Source: Bradyrhizobium sp. CCGUVB4N
GTDB taxonomy: Bacteria > Pseudomonadota > Alphaproteobacteria > Rhizobiales > Xanthobacteraceae
NCBI RefSeq assembly: GCF_024199945.1
Contig: NZ_JANADP010000001.1
Span: 372,001 to 436,000, forward strand
Reading direction: 5' to 3'
DNA length: 64,000 bases
Each line of letters opens with the position of its first letter. The stretch's first letter is position 1. The position numbers and the translations under genes were made by a program. The notes beneath the pieces were generated by a model that saw only the letters and a program-made list of their open reading frames with translations, was not told the origin of the DNA and did not search any database. This document shows, one piece after another, positions 47,784 to 59,781 of this stretch.

Positions 47784-48971
47784 ATGCTCTCCACCCAGAA
47801 TTCCTCCTTCAGCGAAGCATATCAGGCCCAGATCGCATCCGGCGCGATCGAGCCCGATGCCGCGCAGGCCGACGTCGCCGAGGCCTACACGGCGCTCGAC
47901 CTGCGGCTCGCGAACTACAAGCCGCAGCGCAAGCAGGGGCTGCTCGCCCGCTTGTTCAGCGGCGGCGACAAGGATGAGGCGCCGCGCGGACTCTACGTCC
48001 ATGGTGAGGTCGGCCGCGGCAAGACCATGCTGATGGATCTGTTCTTCCAGCACTCCACCGTCGAGCACAAGCGGCGCGCGCATTTCCACGAATTCATGGC
48101 GGAAGCGCATGAGCGCATCTACGACTATCGCCAGGGCATCGCGCGCGGCGAGATCGCCGACGGCGACGTCATCGCGCTGACCGCGCATGCGATCTTCGAG
48201 GAGAGCTGGCTGCTCTGCTTCGACGAATTCCACGTCACCGACATCGCGGACGCGATGATCCTCGGCCGCCTGTTCGCGAAGCTGTTCGAGCTCGGCACCG
48301 TCGTGGTCGCGACCTCCAACGTCGCGCCCGATGATCTCTACAAGGGCGGCCTGAACCGCGCGCTGTTCCTGCCCTTCATCAAGCAGATCACCGACCACAT
48401 GGACGTGCGGCGGCTGGATGCGCGCACCGATTTCCGGCTGGAAAAACTTCAGGGCGTGCCGATGTGGCTGACGCCCGCGGATGGCGACGCCGATGCTGCG
48501 CTCAACAAAGCCTGGGCGAAGATGACGGGTAACGCCAAGTGCAAGTCGCGCGACATCCAGATCAAGGGCCGCACCCTGCACGTGCCGTGCTCGGCCCATG
48601 GTGTGGCGCGCTTTGGCTTCGCCGATCTCTGCGAGAAGCCGCTCGGCGCATCCGACTACCTCAGGCTGGCGCACGACTATCACACGATCCTGGTCGACCA
48701 TATTCCAGTGATGGATTTCTCCCAGCGCAACGCCGCCAAGCGCTTCATCACGCTGATCGACACCCTCTATGACAATGCCGTGAAGCTGATGGCCTCGGCC
48801 GATGCCAACCCGATCTCGCTCTACCTCGCCCACGAAGGCAACGAGGCGATGGAGTTCAAGCGGACCTCGTCGCGTCTGATCGAGATGAGCTCGGAATCCT
48901 ATCTGGCGCTGCCTCACGGCCGCAAGGATTCCACCGCCAGCGGCTCCACCAAGGGTTTGGTCGAGACTTAA
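47784..48971 (+). CDS. zapE: Cell-division ATPase ZapE (AFG1-like)
   Basis: The 395-residue AAA-like ATPase has GEVGRGKT (residues 74-81) and Walker B LLCFDEFHVTD, plus the family blocks RRAHFHEFMAEAH and VATSNVAPDDLYKGGLNRALFLPFI. In E. coli ZapE interacts with FtsZ; in mitochondria the homologue acts in protein quality control. It stands upstream of mdh, an arrangement common in Rhizobiales. Confidence 0.95.
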   Translation: MLSTQNSSFSEAYQAQIASGAIEPDAAQADVAEAYTALDLRLANYKPQRKQGLLARLFSGGDKDEAPRGLYVHGEVGRGKTMLMDLFFQHSTVEHKRRAHFHEFMAEAHERIYDYRQGIARGEIADGDVIALTAHAIFEESWLLCFDEFHVTDIADAMILGRLFAKLFELGTVVVATSNVAPDDLYKGGLNRALFLPFIKQITDHMDVRRLDARTDFRLEKLQGVPMWLTPADGDADAALNKAWAKMTGNAKCKSRDIQIKGRTLHVPCSAHGVARFGFADLCEKPLGASDYLRLAHDYHTILVDHIPVMDFSQRNAAKRFITLIDTLYDNAVKLMASADANPISLYLAHEGNEAMEFKRTSSRLIEMSSESYLALPHGRKDSTASGSTKGLVET

Positions 48972-48984
48972 GTCCTATTTGCCA

Positions 48985-49080
48985 GCGCTGTCATTCCGCC
49001 GCGCCGGCCTTCGCGGGCGAGCTCGAAATCTGGTGCGTGACTTTCGGGTTAACGCCCACGCGCGCCCGGGAATGACAGGG
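48985..49080. repeat. Palindrome-like repeat before mdh
   Basis: GCGCTGTCATTCCGCCGCGCC... pairs loosely with ...GCGCGCCCGGGAATGACAGG. The ends TGTCATTCC / GGAATGACA are perfect inverses. It lies between zapE and the mdh promoter. Confidence 0.65.
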
Positions 49081-49152
49081 TTGCGCTCGGATGCGCAGCA
49101 AGCCCGACAATTGGGCATTGGGCGACTTGAACGGCGGAAGCGAAAGGGATAA

Positions 49153-50169
<1,017 letters not shown>

Positions 50170-50181
50170 GGGCAAGCAGTC

Positions 50182-50217
50182 CCCGCCGAAGATCGAAACC
50201 CGGTCTTCGGCGGTTTC
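50182..50217 (+). terminator. Rho-independent terminator after mdh
   Basis: CCGCCGAAGATCG / CGGTCTTCGGCGG forms a long stem with loop AAACC, followed by TTTCATTT, 12 bp past the mdh stop. Confidence 0.9.
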
Positions 50218-50371
50218 ATTTCCGGGCCCCGGCTAGCCGGGACGGGGGCCGGTTCCAAGATTTCCGATGTCAAAGAATCCGGGTTGCAGTTCTCGTGGTA
50301 TATGGTATGCCAGCCACAAGACTGAGGTGGGCCCCTAGGGGTCTCCGCCCGCGGGTTCAGGGAGCGATCAT

Positions 50372-51568
50372 ATGAATATCCATGAATATCAGGCCAAAGC
50401 GCTGCTGAGCGAGTTCGGCGTAGCGATCTCGAAGGGCGTTCCGGTCCTGAAGGCCGCTGACGCCGAAGCTGCCGCCAAGGCGCTGCCGGGTCCGGTCTAT
50501 GTGGTGAAGAGCCAGATCCACGCCGGCGGCCGCGGCAAGGGCAAGTTCAAGGAAGCCTCGGCCGGCGACAAGGGCGGCGTTCGCATCGCCAAGTCGGCCG
50601 CGGAGGTCTCTGAGTTCGCCAAGCAGATGCTCGGCGCCACCCTCGTGACGATCCAGACCGGCCCCGCCGGCAAGCAGGTCAACCGCCTCTACATCGAGGA
50701 CGGCTCCGACATCGACAAGGAGTTCTACCTCTCGATCCTGGTCGACCGCGAGACTTCGCGCGTCTCCTTCGTCGTCTCGACCGAAGGCGGCGTCAACATC
50801 GAGGACGTCGCGCACAACAACCCGGAAAAGATCGTCACCTTCTCGGTCGATCCCGCGACCGGCATCATGGGCCATCACGGCCGCACCGTCGCCAACGCGC
50901 TGAAGCTCTCTGGTGATCTCGCCAAGCAGGCCGAGAAGCTCACCGCGCAGCTCTACGCGGCCTTCGTCGCCAAGGACATGGCCATGCTGGAGATCAACCC
51001 GCTGGTCGTGACCAAGCAGGGCCAGCTCCGCGTGCTCGACGCCAAGGTGTCGTTCGACGACAACTCCCTGTTCCGTCACCCCGACGTGCTCGCGCTGCGC
51101 GACGAGACCGAGGAAGACGCCAAGGAAATCGAGGCGTCCAAGTACGACCTCAACTACGTCACCCTCGACGGCAATATCGGCTGCATGGTCAACGGCGCCG
51201 GTCTCGCCATGGCGACGATGGACATCATCAAGCTCTACGGCATGGCGCCGGCGAACTTCCTCGACGTCGGCGGCAGCGCCAGCAAGGAGAAGGTCGCGGC
51301 CGCGTTCAAGATCATCACCGCGGATCCCAACGTGAAGGGCATCCTGGTCAACATCTTCGGTGGTATCATGAAGTGCGACGTGATCGCCGAGGGCGTCACC
51401 GCCGCCGTGCGCGAGGTCGGCCTCAGCGTTCCGCTGGTGGTTCGCCTCGAAGGCACCAACGTCGAGCTCGGAAAGAAGATCATCCGTGAATCGGGCCTGA
51501 ACGTGGTGCCGGCCGACAATCTCGACGACGCCGCGCAGAAGATCGTGAAGGCCGTCAAGGGAGGCTAA
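50372..51568 (+). CDS. sucC: Succinyl-CoA synthetase beta subunit
   Basis: The 398-residue ADP/GDP-forming subunit has an ATP-grasp domain ([35 protein letters not shown]) and a CoA-ligase domain with [13 protein letters not shown] and [16 protein letters not shown]. It makes ATP or GTP from succinyl-CoA with SucD. A DUF1579 gene starts four bases after its stop. Confidence 0.97.
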   Translation: MNIHEYQAKALLSEFGVAISKGVPVLKAADAEAAAKALPGPVYVVKSQIHAGGRGKGKFKEASAGDKGGVRIAKSAAEVSEFAKQMLGATLVTIQTGPAGKQVNRLYIEDGSDIDKEFYLSILVDRETSRVSFVVSTEGGVNIEDVAHNNPEKIVTFSVDPATGIMGHHGRTVANALKLSGDLAKQAEKLTAQLYAAFVAKDMAMLEINPLVVTKQGQLRVLDAKVSFDDNSLFRHPDVLALRDETEEDAKEIEASKYDLNYVTLDGNIGCMVNGAGLAMATMDIIKLYGMAPANFLDVGGSASKEKVAAAFKIITADPNVKGILVNIFGGIMKCDVIAEGVTAAVREVGLSVPLVVRLEGTNVELGKKIIRESGLNVVPADNLDDAAQKIVKAVKGG

Positions 51569-51572
51569 GGCC

Positions 51573-52052
51573 ATGACCCAGGACCATCTCGCCGCATCAT
51601 CCCCCCTCACCGAGCACATGCGCCTGTCGGCGTTCGCCGGCGAATGGAATGGTGAAGAGGTGGTCTTTCCGTCGCGCTGGACGGAGGGTGGCTCCGCCAC
51701 CTCTCATGTCGTGGCGCGCATGGACCTCAACGGCTTCTACCTGATCCAGGACGCGGTGCAGATGCGTGACGGCAAGCGGAGCTTCGCCACCCACGGCATC
51801 TTCACCTGGGACCGCGACGACCGGACCTACAAATTGTTCTGGTACGATTCACTCGGCTACACGCCGCCCGCGCCCGCCTCCGGCGGGTGGGTCGGCAAGA
51901 CCCTGACGCTGGTGCGCGGCTCGCTCCGCGGCAATGCGCGCCACGTCTACGAGATCATCGACGACAATTCCTACTCGTTGAAGATCCAGTTCTCGCCGGA
52001 CGCGGAAGGCTGGGCTGACGTGCTCACTGGCGTCTACCGCCGCATCCACTGA
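51573..52052 (+). CDS. DUF1579 family protein between sucC and sucD
   Basis: The 159-residue product has [43 protein letters not shown] and [22 protein letters not shown], the pattern of DUF1579, a lipocalin-like beta-barrel family of unknown role. No signal peptide is present. Gaps of 4 bp to sucC and 34 bp to sucD mean it is surely co-transcribed with them. Ligand binding is possible but unproven. Confidence 0.85.
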   Translation: MTQDHLAASSPLTEHMRLSAFAGEWNGEEVVFPSRWTEGGSATSHVVARMDLNGFYLIQDAVQMRDGKRSFATHGIFTWDRDDRTYKLFWYDSLGYTPPAPASGGWVGKTLTLVRGSLRGNARHVYEIIDDNSYSLKIQFSPDAEGWADVLTGVYRRIH

Positions 52053-52086
52053 CCTCTCACTCGTTAGTTTCGCGAAAGCAGACCTC

Positions 52087-52971
52087 ATGTCCATCCTGAT
52101 CGACAAGAACACCAAGGTCATCTGCCAGGGCTTCACCGGCAAGAACGGCACCTTCCACTCCGAAGCCGCGATTGCCTACGGCACCAAGATGGTCGGCGGC
52201 ACCTCGCCGGGCAAAGGCGGCTCGACCCATCTGAACCTGCCGGTGTTCGACACCGTGCGCGAGGCGCGTGAGAAGACCGGCGCGGATGCATCGGTGATCT
52301 ACGTGCCGCCGCCGGGTGCGGCCGACGCGATCTGCGAAGCCATCGACGCCGAGATCCCGCTGATCGTCTGCATCACCGAAGGCATTCCGGTGATCGACAT
52401 GGTGCGCGTGAAGCGCTCGCTGGCCGGCTCCAAGTCGCGTCTGATCGGGCCGAACTGCCCGGGCGTCATGACCGCCGGCGAGTGCAAGATCGGCATCATG
52501 CCGGCCAACATCTTCAAGACCGGCTCCGTCGGCATCGTCTCCCGTTCGGGCACGCTGACCTATGAAGCCGTGTTCCAGACCTCCCAGGAAGGCCTCGGCC
52601 AGACCACTGCGGTCGGCATCGGCGGCGACCCGGTCAAGGGCACCGAGTTCATCGACGTCCTCGAAATGCTCCTGGCCGACCCCAAGACCGAGTCGATCAT
52701 CATGATCGGCGAGATCGGCGGCTCCGCCGAGGAAGACGCCGCCCAGTTCCTGAAGGACGAGGCCAAGCGTGGCCGCAAGAAGCCGATGGTCGGTTTCATC
52801 GCCGGTGTCACCGCCCCTCCCGGCCGCCGCATGGGCCATGCCGGTGCGATCATCTCGGGCGGCAAGGGCGACGCCGGTTCCAAGACCGACGCGATGAAAT
52901 CCGCAGGGATTACAGTGTCGCCGTCTCCCGCCCGCCTTGGCCACACGCTTGCCGAAAAATTGAAGGGCTAA
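52087..52971 (+). CDS. sucD: Succinyl-CoA synthetase alpha subunit
   Basis: The 294-residue subunit carries the CoA-binding domain ([28 protein letters not shown]) and the phospho-histidine H251 in [21 protein letters not shown] and [13 protein letters not shown] are standard. The substrate-level phosphorylation step of the TCA cycle. Confidence 0.97.
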   Translation: MSILIDKNTKVICQGFTGKNGTFHSEAAIAYGTKMVGGTSPGKGGSTHLNLPVFDTVREAREKTGADASVIYVPPPGAADAICEAIDAEIPLIVCITEGIPVIDMVRVKRSLAGSKSRLIGPNCPGVMTAGECKIGIMPANIFKTGSVGIVSRSGTLTYEAVFQTSQEGLGQTTAVGIGGDPVKGTEFIDVLEMLLADPKTESIIMIGEIGGSAEEDAAQFLKDEAKRGRKKPMVGFIAGVTAPPGRRMGHAGAIISGGKGDAGSKTDAMKSAGITVSPSPARLGHTLAEKLKG

Positions 52972-53108
52972 TTCACTCCTTCGTGCTTTTCCGGGCGAAG
53001 TTTCGCAGCAAATAGGGTAAATGGTGCCAGTCGCGTCGGGCCTCTGCCGGGGAGCCCGACGCCAGCGCCGTTTGTTATGCGCGAACCGAAATCGCCAGGA
53101 ACTCAAGT

Positions 53109-56066
53109 ATGTCTCGCCAGGACGCGAACGCAGCCTTTGCCCTCTCATCCTTTTTGCAGGGCACCAACGCCACCTACATCGACGAAATCTACGCCCGCTA
53201 CGAGAAGGACCCGTCCTCGGTCGACGCCGAGTGGCAGGAGTTCTTCAAGAGCCTCAACGACCAGCCGGCCGACGTCCGCAAGAACGCCGAAGGCCCGTCC
53301 TGGGAGCGCGCCAACTGGCCGCAGACGCCCAAGGACGACCTGACCTCCGCGCTGGACGGCAACTGGGCCGAGGTCGAGAAGGCGGTCGGCAGCAAGATCG
53401 CCGCCAAGGCACAGGCCAAGGGCGCCGACATCTCCTCCGCCGACCTGCTCCAGGCCACGCGCGACTCTGTGCGTGCGTTGATGCTGATCCGCTCCTACCG
53501 CATGCGTGGCCACTTCCACGCCAAGCTCGATCCGCTCGGAATCGAAGCCCCGCGCAACCGCGAAGAGCTCGACCCGCGCACCTACGGCTTCAGCGAAGCC
53601 GATTTCGACCGCAAGATCTTCCTTGATCACGTGCTCGGTCTCGAATACGCCAATCTGCGCGAAATCACCGCGATCTGCGAGCGCACCTACTGCCAGACGC
53701 TCGGCGTCGAGTTCATGCACATCAGCAACGCTGCGCAGAAGGCCTGGATCCAGGAGCGCATCGAAGGCCCGGATAAGGAAATCTCCTTCACCCGCGAAGG
53801 TCGCCGCGCCATCCTGATGAAGCTCGTCGAAGCCGAAGGCTTCGAAAAGTTCTGCGACACCAAGTTCACCGGCACCAAGCGCTTCGGCCTCGACGGCGGC
53901 GAATCCCTGATCCCCGCGCTCGAGCAGATCATCAAGCGCGGCGGCAATCTCGGCGTGAAGGAAGTCGTGCTCGGCATGCCGCATCGCGGCCGCCTCAACG
54001 TGCTGACCCAGGTGATGGGCAAGGCCCATCGCGCGCTGTTCCACGAGTTCAAGGGCGGCTCGGCCAACCCCGACGCGGTCGAAGGCTCAGGCGACGTGAA
54101 GTACCACCTCGGCGCGTCCTCAGACCGCGAGTTCGACGGCAACCGCATCCATCTGTCGCTGACCGCCAACCCCTCGCATCTCGAGATCGTCGATCCCGTC
54201 GTGCTCGGCAAGGTCCGCGCCAAGCAGGACCAGCACGGCGATCCGCCGGATCAGCGCATCTCGGTGATGCCGCTCCTGATGCATGGCGACGCGGCGTTCG
54301 CGGGCCAGGGCGTGGTCGCGGAATGCTTCGGCCTGTCGGATCTGAAGGGCTACCGCACCGGCGGCTCCGTGCACTTCATCGTCAACAACCAGATCGGCTT
54401 CACCACCTATCCGCGTTACTCGCGCTCCTCGCCGTATCCGTCGGACGTGGCGAAGATGATCGACGCGCCGATCTTCCACGTGAACGGCGACGATCCGGAA
54501 GCCGTGGTGTTCGCGGCAAAGGTCGCGACCGAGTTCCGGCAGAAATTCCACAAGCCCGTCGTCATCGACATGTTCTGCTACCGCAGGCATGGCCACAACG
54601 AAGGCGACGAGCCGGCGTTCACCCAGCCGGTGATGTACAAGAAGATCGCGGCGCACCCCTCGACGCTGGAGCTGTACGCCCGCCGTCTGGTCAGCGAAGG
54701 CGTGATGACCGAGGGCGAGGTCGACAAGGCCAAGGCCGACTGGCGCGCGCGGCTCGATGCCGAGTTCGAAGCCGGCACCTCCTACAAGCCGAACAAGGCC
54801 GACTGGCTCGACGGCAAGTGGGCGGGCTTCAAGATCGCCGACCAGGAAGAGGACGCGCGTCGTGGCGTCACCGGCGTCGACATCACCGCGCTGAAGGACA
54901 TCGGCCGCAAGATCACCAAGGTGCCGGACGGTTTCCGCGTCCATCGCACCATCCAGCGCTTCCTCGAGAATCGCTCGAAGGCGATCGACACCGGTGCCGG
55001 CATCGACTGGGCGACCGGTGAGGCGCTGGCGTTCTGCACGCTGCTCAACGAGAACCACCACGTGCGCCTGTCGGGCCAGGATTCGGAGCGCGGCACGTTC
55101 TCGCAGCGCCACTCGGTCCTGATCGACCAGGAGGACGAGAGCCGCTACACGCCGTTCAACCATCTCGGCCACGAGCAGGGCCACTACGAGGTCATCAACT
55201 CGCTGCTGTCGGAAGAAGCCGTGCTCGGCTTCGAATACGGCTACTCGCTCGCCGAGCCGAACACGCTGACGCTGTGGGAAGCCCAGTTCGGCGACTTCGC
55301 CAACGGCGCGCAGGTCGTGTTCGACCAGTTCATCTCCTCGGGCGAACGCAAATGGCTGCGCATGTCCGGTCTCGTCTGCCTGTTGCCGCACGGCTATGAG
55401 GGCCAGGGACCGGAGCACTCTTCGGCGCGTCTGGAGCGTTACCTGCAGATGTGCGCGGAAGACAACATGCAGGTGGTCTACCCGACCACGCCGGCGAACT
55501 ACTTCCATGTGCTGCGCCGTCAGCTTCATCGCGAGATCCGCAAGCCGCTGATCCTGATGACGCCGAAGTCGCTGCTGCGTCACAAGCGGGCGGTCTCGCG
55601 TCTCGAGGAGCTCGCGAAGGGAACGACCTTCCACCGCATCCTGTATGATGACGCCCAGATGCTGCCGAACGAGGCGATCAAGCTCGTTCCGGACGACAAG
55701 ATCCGCCGCATCGTGCTGTGCTCGGGCAAGGTCTATTACGACCTCTACGAGGAGCGCGAGAAGCGCGGCATCGACGACATCTATCTGATGCGCGTCGAGC
55801 AGCTCTATCCGGTGCCGCTGAAGGCGCTGGTGGCCGAGCTGTCCCGCTTCAAGAAGGCGGAAGTGATCTGGTGCCAGGAAGAGCCGCGCAACATGGGTGC
55901 CTGGCACTTCATCGAGCCCTATCTGGAATGGGTGCTGAACCAGGTGAACGGTGTGAGCCGGCGTCCGCGTTATGTCGGCCGCGCCGCTTCCGCCGCGACC
56001 GCCACTGGTCTGATGTCCAAGCATCAGGCGCAGCTGAAGGCGTTCCTGGACGAAGCATTGAGCTGA
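53109..56066 (+). CDS. sucA: 2-oxoglutarate dehydrogenase E1 component
   Basis: The 985-residue thiamine-diphosphate enzyme decarboxylates 2-oxoglutarate. The N-terminal segment LSSFLQGTNATYIDEIYARYEKDPSSVDAEW is the E2/E3-binding region, VVLGMPHRGRLNVLTQVMGK is active site, and ADPDAVEGSGDVKYHLG-type (NPDAVEGSGDVKYHLG here) and the transketolase-like RHSVLIDQEDESRY blocks are all present. First enzyme of the sucAB-lpdA complex. Confidence 0.97.
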   Translation: MSRQDANAAFALSSFLQGTNATYIDEIYARYEKDPSSVDAEWQEFFKSLNDQPADVRKNAEGPSWERANWPQTPKDDLTSALDGNWAEVEKAVGSKIAAKAQAKGADISSADLLQATRDSVRALMLIRSYRMRGHFHAKLDPLGIEAPRNREELDPRTYGFSEADFDRKIFLDHVLGLEYANLREITAICERTYCQTLGVEFMHISNAAQKAWIQERIEGPDKEISFTREGRRAILMKLVEAEGFEKFCDTKFTGTKRFGLDGGESLIPALEQIIKRGGNLGVKEVVLGMPHRGRLNVLTQVMGKAHRALFHEFKGGSANPDAVEGSGDVKYHLGASSDREFDGNRIHLSLTANPSHLEIVDPVVLGKVRAKQDQHGDPPDQRISVMPLLMHGDAAFAGQGVVAECFGLSDLKGYRTGGSVHFIVNNQIGFTTYPRYSRSSPYPSDVAKMIDAPIFHVNGDDPEAVVFAAKVATEFRQKFHKPVVIDMFCYRRHGHNEGDEPAFTQPVMYKKIAAHPSTLELYARRLVSEGVMTEGEVDKAKADWRARLDAEFEAGTSYKPNKADWLDGKWAGFKIADQEEDARRGVTGVDITALKDIGRKITKVPDGFRVHRTIQRFLENRSKAIDTGAGIDWATGEALAFCTLLNENHHVRLSGQDSERGTFSQRHSVLIDQEDESRYTPFNHLGHEQGHYEVINSLLSEEAVLGFEYGYSLAEPNTLTLWEAQFGDFANGAQVVFDQFISSGERKWLRMSGLVCLLPHGYEGQGPEHSSARLERYLQMCAEDNMQVVYPTTPANYFHVLRRQLHREIRKPLILMTPKSLLRHKRAVSRLEELAKGTTFHRILYDDAQMLPNEAIKLVPDDKIRRIVLCSGKVYYDLYEEREKRGIDDIYLMRVEQLYPVPLKALVAELSRFKKAEVIWCQEEPRNMGAWHFIEPYLEWVLNQVNGVSRRPRYVGRAASAATATGLMSKHQAQLKAFLDEALS

Positions 56067-56231
56067 TCTTTTCGAACTGCGTCATGCCCCGCCCACAAGG
56101 CGGAGCATCCGGTAAGTCGTGACGACCTCGTGAATGCGATGCGTCCCGGCTTGCTGGATGGCTTGCTTTTCGCCGGCCGATGACACCCCCCGAATTCACG
56201 ACCGCATTGGCGATCCCTTAAGGAAAAGACC

Positions 56232-57473
56232 ATGACTGAAATTCGTGTGCCGACGCTCGGCGAATCCGTCACCGAGGCCACCATCGGCCGCTGGTTCAAG
56301 AAGGCCGGCGACGCCGTCGCCGTCGACGAGCCCTTGGTGGAGCTCGAGACCGACAAGGTCACCATCGAAGTCCCGGCGCCGTCCGCGGGCACGCTGAGCG
56401 AGATCATCGCTGCTGACGGTACGACTGTTGCAGTCGGCGCGCTGCTCGGACAGATCACCGAAGGTGCCGCCGGCGCAAAGCCCGCCGCCGCGCCCGCCAA
56501 GCCCGCTGCTGCTCCGGCTCCCGCTGCTGCTGCCCCCGCGCCGGCTCCGGCCGCGAAGGCCCCGCCGGCCGATGCGCCGCTCGCCCCGTCGGTGCGCAAG
56601 CTTTCAGCCGAGACCGGCGTCGATGCCTCGACCGTTCCGGGCTCCGGCAAGGACGGCCGCGTCACCAAGGGCGACATGCTCGCCGCGATCGAGCGTGCGG
56701 CGTCTGCACCGACCCCGGTCAACCAGCCCGCCGCCGCCGTGCAGGTGCGCAGCGCTTCGCCGGCCGATGACGCCGCCCGCGAAGAGCGCGTCAAGATGAC
56801 CCGCCTGCGCCAGACCATCGCGCGCCGCCTCAAGGACGTGCAGAACACCGCGGCCATGCTGACGACCTTCAACGAGGTCGACATGACCAACGTGATGGCG
56901 CTGCGTGCTCACTACAAGGATGCGTTCGAGAAGAAGCACGGCTCGAAGCTCGGCTTCATGGGCTTCTTCACCAAGGCCGTCGTGCAGGCGCTGAAGGACA
57001 TCCCGGCGGTCAACGCCGAGATCGACGGCACCGACCTGATCTACAAGAACTACTACCACATCGGCGTCGCCGTCGGCACCGACAAGGGTCTCGTCGTTCC
57101 CGTGGTGCGCGATTGCGACAACAAGTCGATCGCCGACATCGAGAAGGGCATCGCCGATTTCGGTCGCCGCGCCCGTGACGGCCAGCTCAAGATCGACGAG
57201 ATGCAGGGTGGCACCTTCACCATCACCAATGGCGGCATCTACGGCTCGCTGATGTCGACCCCGATCCTGAACGCGCCGCAGTCCGGCATCCTCGGCATGC
57301 ACAAGATCCAGGATCGTCCGATGGTGGTCGGCGGCAAGATCGAGGTTCGCCCGATGATGTATCTGGCGCTGTCCTACGATCACCGCGTGATCGACGGCAA
57401 GGAAGCCGTCACCTTCCTGGTTCGCGTCAAGGAGAGCCTGGAAGATCCGGCGCGTCTGGTGCTGGACCTCTGA
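56232..57473 (+). CDS. sucB: 2-oxoglutarate dehydrogenase E2 (dihydrolipoyl succinyltransferase)
   Basis: The 413-residue core subunit has one lipoyl domain with K42 in LETDKVTIE, an Ala/Pro hinge, a peripheral subunit-binding domain ([21 protein letters not shown]) and the catalytic domain with [14 protein letters not shown] (active-site His and Asp). It transfers succinyl from lipoate to CoA. Good family length. Confidence 0.97.
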   Translation: MTEIRVPTLGESVTEATIGRWFKKAGDAVAVDEPLVELETDKVTIEVPAPSAGTLSEIIAADGTTVAVGALLGQITEGAAGAKPAAAPAKPAAAPAPAAAAPAPAPAAKAPPADAPLAPSVRKLSAETGVDASTVPGSGKDGRVTKGDMLAAIERAASAPTPVNQPAAAVQVRSASPADDAAREERVKMTRLRQTIARRLKDVQNTAAMLTTFNEVDMTNVMALRAHYKDAFEKKHGSKLGFMGFFTKAVVQALKDIPAVNAEIDGTDLIYKNYYHIGVAVGTDKGLVVPVVRDCDNKSIADIEKGIADFGRRARDGQLKIDEMQGGTFTITNGGIYGSLMSTPILNAPQSGILGMHKIQDRPMVVGGKIEVRPMMYLALSYDHRVIDGKEAVTFLVRVKESLEDPARLVLDL

Positions 57474-57540
57474 TCGCTGATGCTCTGCGAGCGCCGTCGC
57501 TGTTTCGGGTGACGGCGCCTGTCGAACCATGGAGGCGCGC

Positions 57541-58290
57541 GTGACGGATAAGGTCGTTGTCATCACCGGCGGCAGCCGCGGCATTGGTCGCGCGACCGCG
57601 CTTGCGGCGGCCGCGCGCGGCTACCGCGTCGTGGTCGGCTATGCCAGCAACCAGGCGGCCGCAGACGAGGTGGTCGCGCAGATCGAAGCCGGTAACGGCA
57701 AGGCGATCGCTGTGAAATGCGACGTCGCCGAAGAAGGCGACATCATCGATCTGTTCAAGCAGGCCGACAAATTCGGCACGTTGGCCGCGCTCGTCAACAA
57801 TGGCGGCATTGTCGGCAAGAGCGGGGTGCGCGTCGACGAGATGTCGGCCGAGCGCATCCAGCGCGTGCTGGCGGTCAACGTCACCGGCTCGATCCTCTGC
57901 GCACGCGAAGCCGTGAAGCGGATGTCGACCAAGCACGGCGGCAAGGGCGGCGTCATCGTCAATCTGTCATCGGTTGCTGCCAAGCTCGGCGCGCCGAATA
58001 CCTATGTCGACTACGCGGCGTCCAAGGGCGCGATCGATTCCTTCACCATCGGCCTCGGTTACGAGGTCGCGGCCGAAGGCATTCGCGTCGCGGGCATTCG
58101 CCCCGGCCTGATCGACACCGACATCCACGCCTCCGGCGGCGAGCCCGACCGGCACCACCGCCTGGCCCATATGGTGCCGATGAAGCGCGTCGGCACCGCG
58201 GAGGAAATCGCCAATGCCATCGTCTGGCTGATGTCGGACGAGGCCTCTTACGTCACCTCGGCCATTCTCGATGTGTCCGGCGGTCGCTGA
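57541..58290 (+). CDS. Short-chain dehydrogenase/reductase between sucB and lpdA
   Basis: The 249-residue SDR has TGGSRGIG (residues 9-16), NNGG, the catalytic Ser (LSSVAAK) and YVDYAASKG (YxxxK). The last residues ILDVSGGR are typical. The start is GTG 57541 with GGAGG six bases upstream; the in-frame ATG at 57529 is less likely. I recall an SDR named scdA at this place in B. japonicum, unverified here. Its substrate is not predictable. It is probably co-transcribed with sucB and lpdA. Confidence 0.9.
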   Translation: MTDKVVVITGGSRGIGRATALAAAARGYRVVVGYASNQAAADEVVAQIEAGNGKAIAVKCDVAEEGDIIDLFKQADKFGTLAALVNNGGIVGKSGVRVDEMSAERIQRVLAVNVTGSILCAREAVKRMSTKHGGKGGVIVNLSSVAAKLGAPNTYVDYAASKGAIDSFTIGLGYEVAAEGIRVAGIRPGLIDTDIHASGGEPDRHHRLAHMVPMKRVGTAEEIANAIVWLMSDEASYVTSAILDVSGGR

Positions 58291-58346
58291 CGCGCCGGCG
58301 GACGCTGACACATCCTCACAACGTTAAACTCACGGGACTTTCTCTC

Positions 58347-59747
58347 ATGGCTACCTACGATCTCGTCGTCATCGGCACTGGACCTGGCGGTTACGTCTGC
58401 GCGGTGCGCGCAAGCCAGCTCGGCATGAAGGTCGCAGTGGTCGAAAAGAACGCCACGCTCGGCGGCACCTGCCTCAATGTCGGCTGCATGCCGTCGAAGG
58501 CGCTGCTGCATGCCTCCGAGATGTTCGAGGAAGCGGGGCATTCCTTCGCCAAGATGGGCGTCAGCGTCTCCGCGCCGAAGCTCGATCTGCCGACGATGAT
58601 GAACTTCAAGCAGCAGGGCATCGACGGCAACGTCAAGGGCGTCGAGTTCCTGATGAAGAAGAACAAGGTCGACGTGCTCAAGGGCACCGGCAAGATCCTG
58701 GGCACCGGCAAGGTCGAAGTCTCCGCCGACGGCAAGTCGCAGGTGATCGAGACCAAGAACATCGTCATCGCCACCGGCTCCGACATCGCGCGCCTCAAGG
58801 GCATCGAGATCGACGAGAAGCGCATCGTGTCGTCGACCGGCGCGCTGGCGCTGGACAAGGTCCCCGGCAAGCTTCTCATCGTCGGCGCCGGCGTGATCGG
58901 CCTCGAGCTCGGCTCGGTGTGGAAGCGGCTCGGCGCCGAAGTCGTCGTGGTCGAATTCCTCGACCGCATCCTGCCCGGCATGGACGGCGAAATTGCAAAA
59001 CAATTCCAGCGCATCCTCGAGAAGCAGGGCTTTGCGTTCAAGCTCGGCGCCAAGGTCACCGCGGTCGACACCTCGGGCAAGACGCTCAAGGCGACGATCG
59101 AGCCCGCCGCCGGCGGTGCCGCCGAGACGCTGGAGGCCGACGTCGTGCTCGTCTGCATCGGCCGTGTGCCGTACACGGATGGCCTCGGCCTGAAGGAAGC
59201 CGGCGTCGCGCTCGATCCCCGCGGCCGCGTCCAGATCGATCCGCACTTCGCCACCAGCCTGAAGGGCGTCTACGCCATCGGTGACGTCGTCGCCGGCCCG
59301 ATGCTCGCGCACAAGGCCGAGGATGAAGGCGTGGCCGTTGCGGAGATCATCGCAGGCCAGGCCGGCCACGTGAACTACGACGTTATCCCAGGCGTCGTGT
59401 ATACCACTCCGGAAGTGTCCTCCGTCGGCAAGACCGAGGACGAGCTGAAGCAGGCGGGCATCGCCTATACCGTCGGGAAGTTTCCCTTTACCGCCAACGG
59501 CCGCTCCAAGGTCAACCAGACCACCGACGGCTTTGTGAAGATTCTCGCAGATGCGAAGACCGATCGCGTGCTCGGCGTGCACATCATCGGCATCGAGGCC
59601 GGCGAAATGATCCATGAGGCCTGCGTTCTCATGGAGTTTGGTGGCAGTGCGGAAGATCTCGCCCGCACCTGCCACGCGCATCCGACCCGCTCGGAGGCCG
59701 TCAAGGAAGCCGCGCTTGCAGTCGGCAAGCGGGCCATCCATATGTAG
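58347..59747 (+). CDS. lpdA: Dihydrolipoyl dehydrogenase (E3)
   Basis: The 466-residue flavoprotein re-oxidises lipoamide of the 2-oxoglutarate dehydrogenase complex with NAD. It has GTGPGGYV (FAD), the redox pair C42/C47 in [29 protein letters not shown] (NAD) and the catalytic His in [14 protein letters not shown] 58347 gives the standard [10 protein letters not shown]. Confidence 0.97.
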   Translation: MATYDLVVIGTGPGGYVCAVRASQLGMKVAVVEKNATLGGTCLNVGCMPSKALLHASEMFEEAGHSFAKMGVSVSAPKLDLPTMMNFKQQGIDGNVKGVEFLMKKNKVDVLKGTGKILGTGKVEVSADGKSQVIETKNIVIATGSDIARLKGIEIDEKRIVSSTGALALDKVPGKLLIVGAGVIGLELGSVWKRLGAEVVVVEFLDRILPGMDGEIAKQFQRILEKQGFAFKLGAKVTAVDTSGKTLKATIEPAAGGAAETLEADVVLVCIGRVPYTDGLGLKEAGVALDPRGRVQIDPHFATSLKGVYAIGDVVAGPMLAHKAEDEGVAVAEIIAGQAGHVNYDVIPGVVYTTPEVSSVGKTEDELKQAGIAYTVGKFPFTANGRSKVNQTTDGFVKILADAKTDRVLGVHIIGIEAGEMIHEACVLMEFGGSAEDLARTCHAHPTRSEAVKEAALAVGKRAIHM

Positions 59748-59781
59748 GTCCGCGCCCAGGGCTAAATCGGGCGGGAAACAC

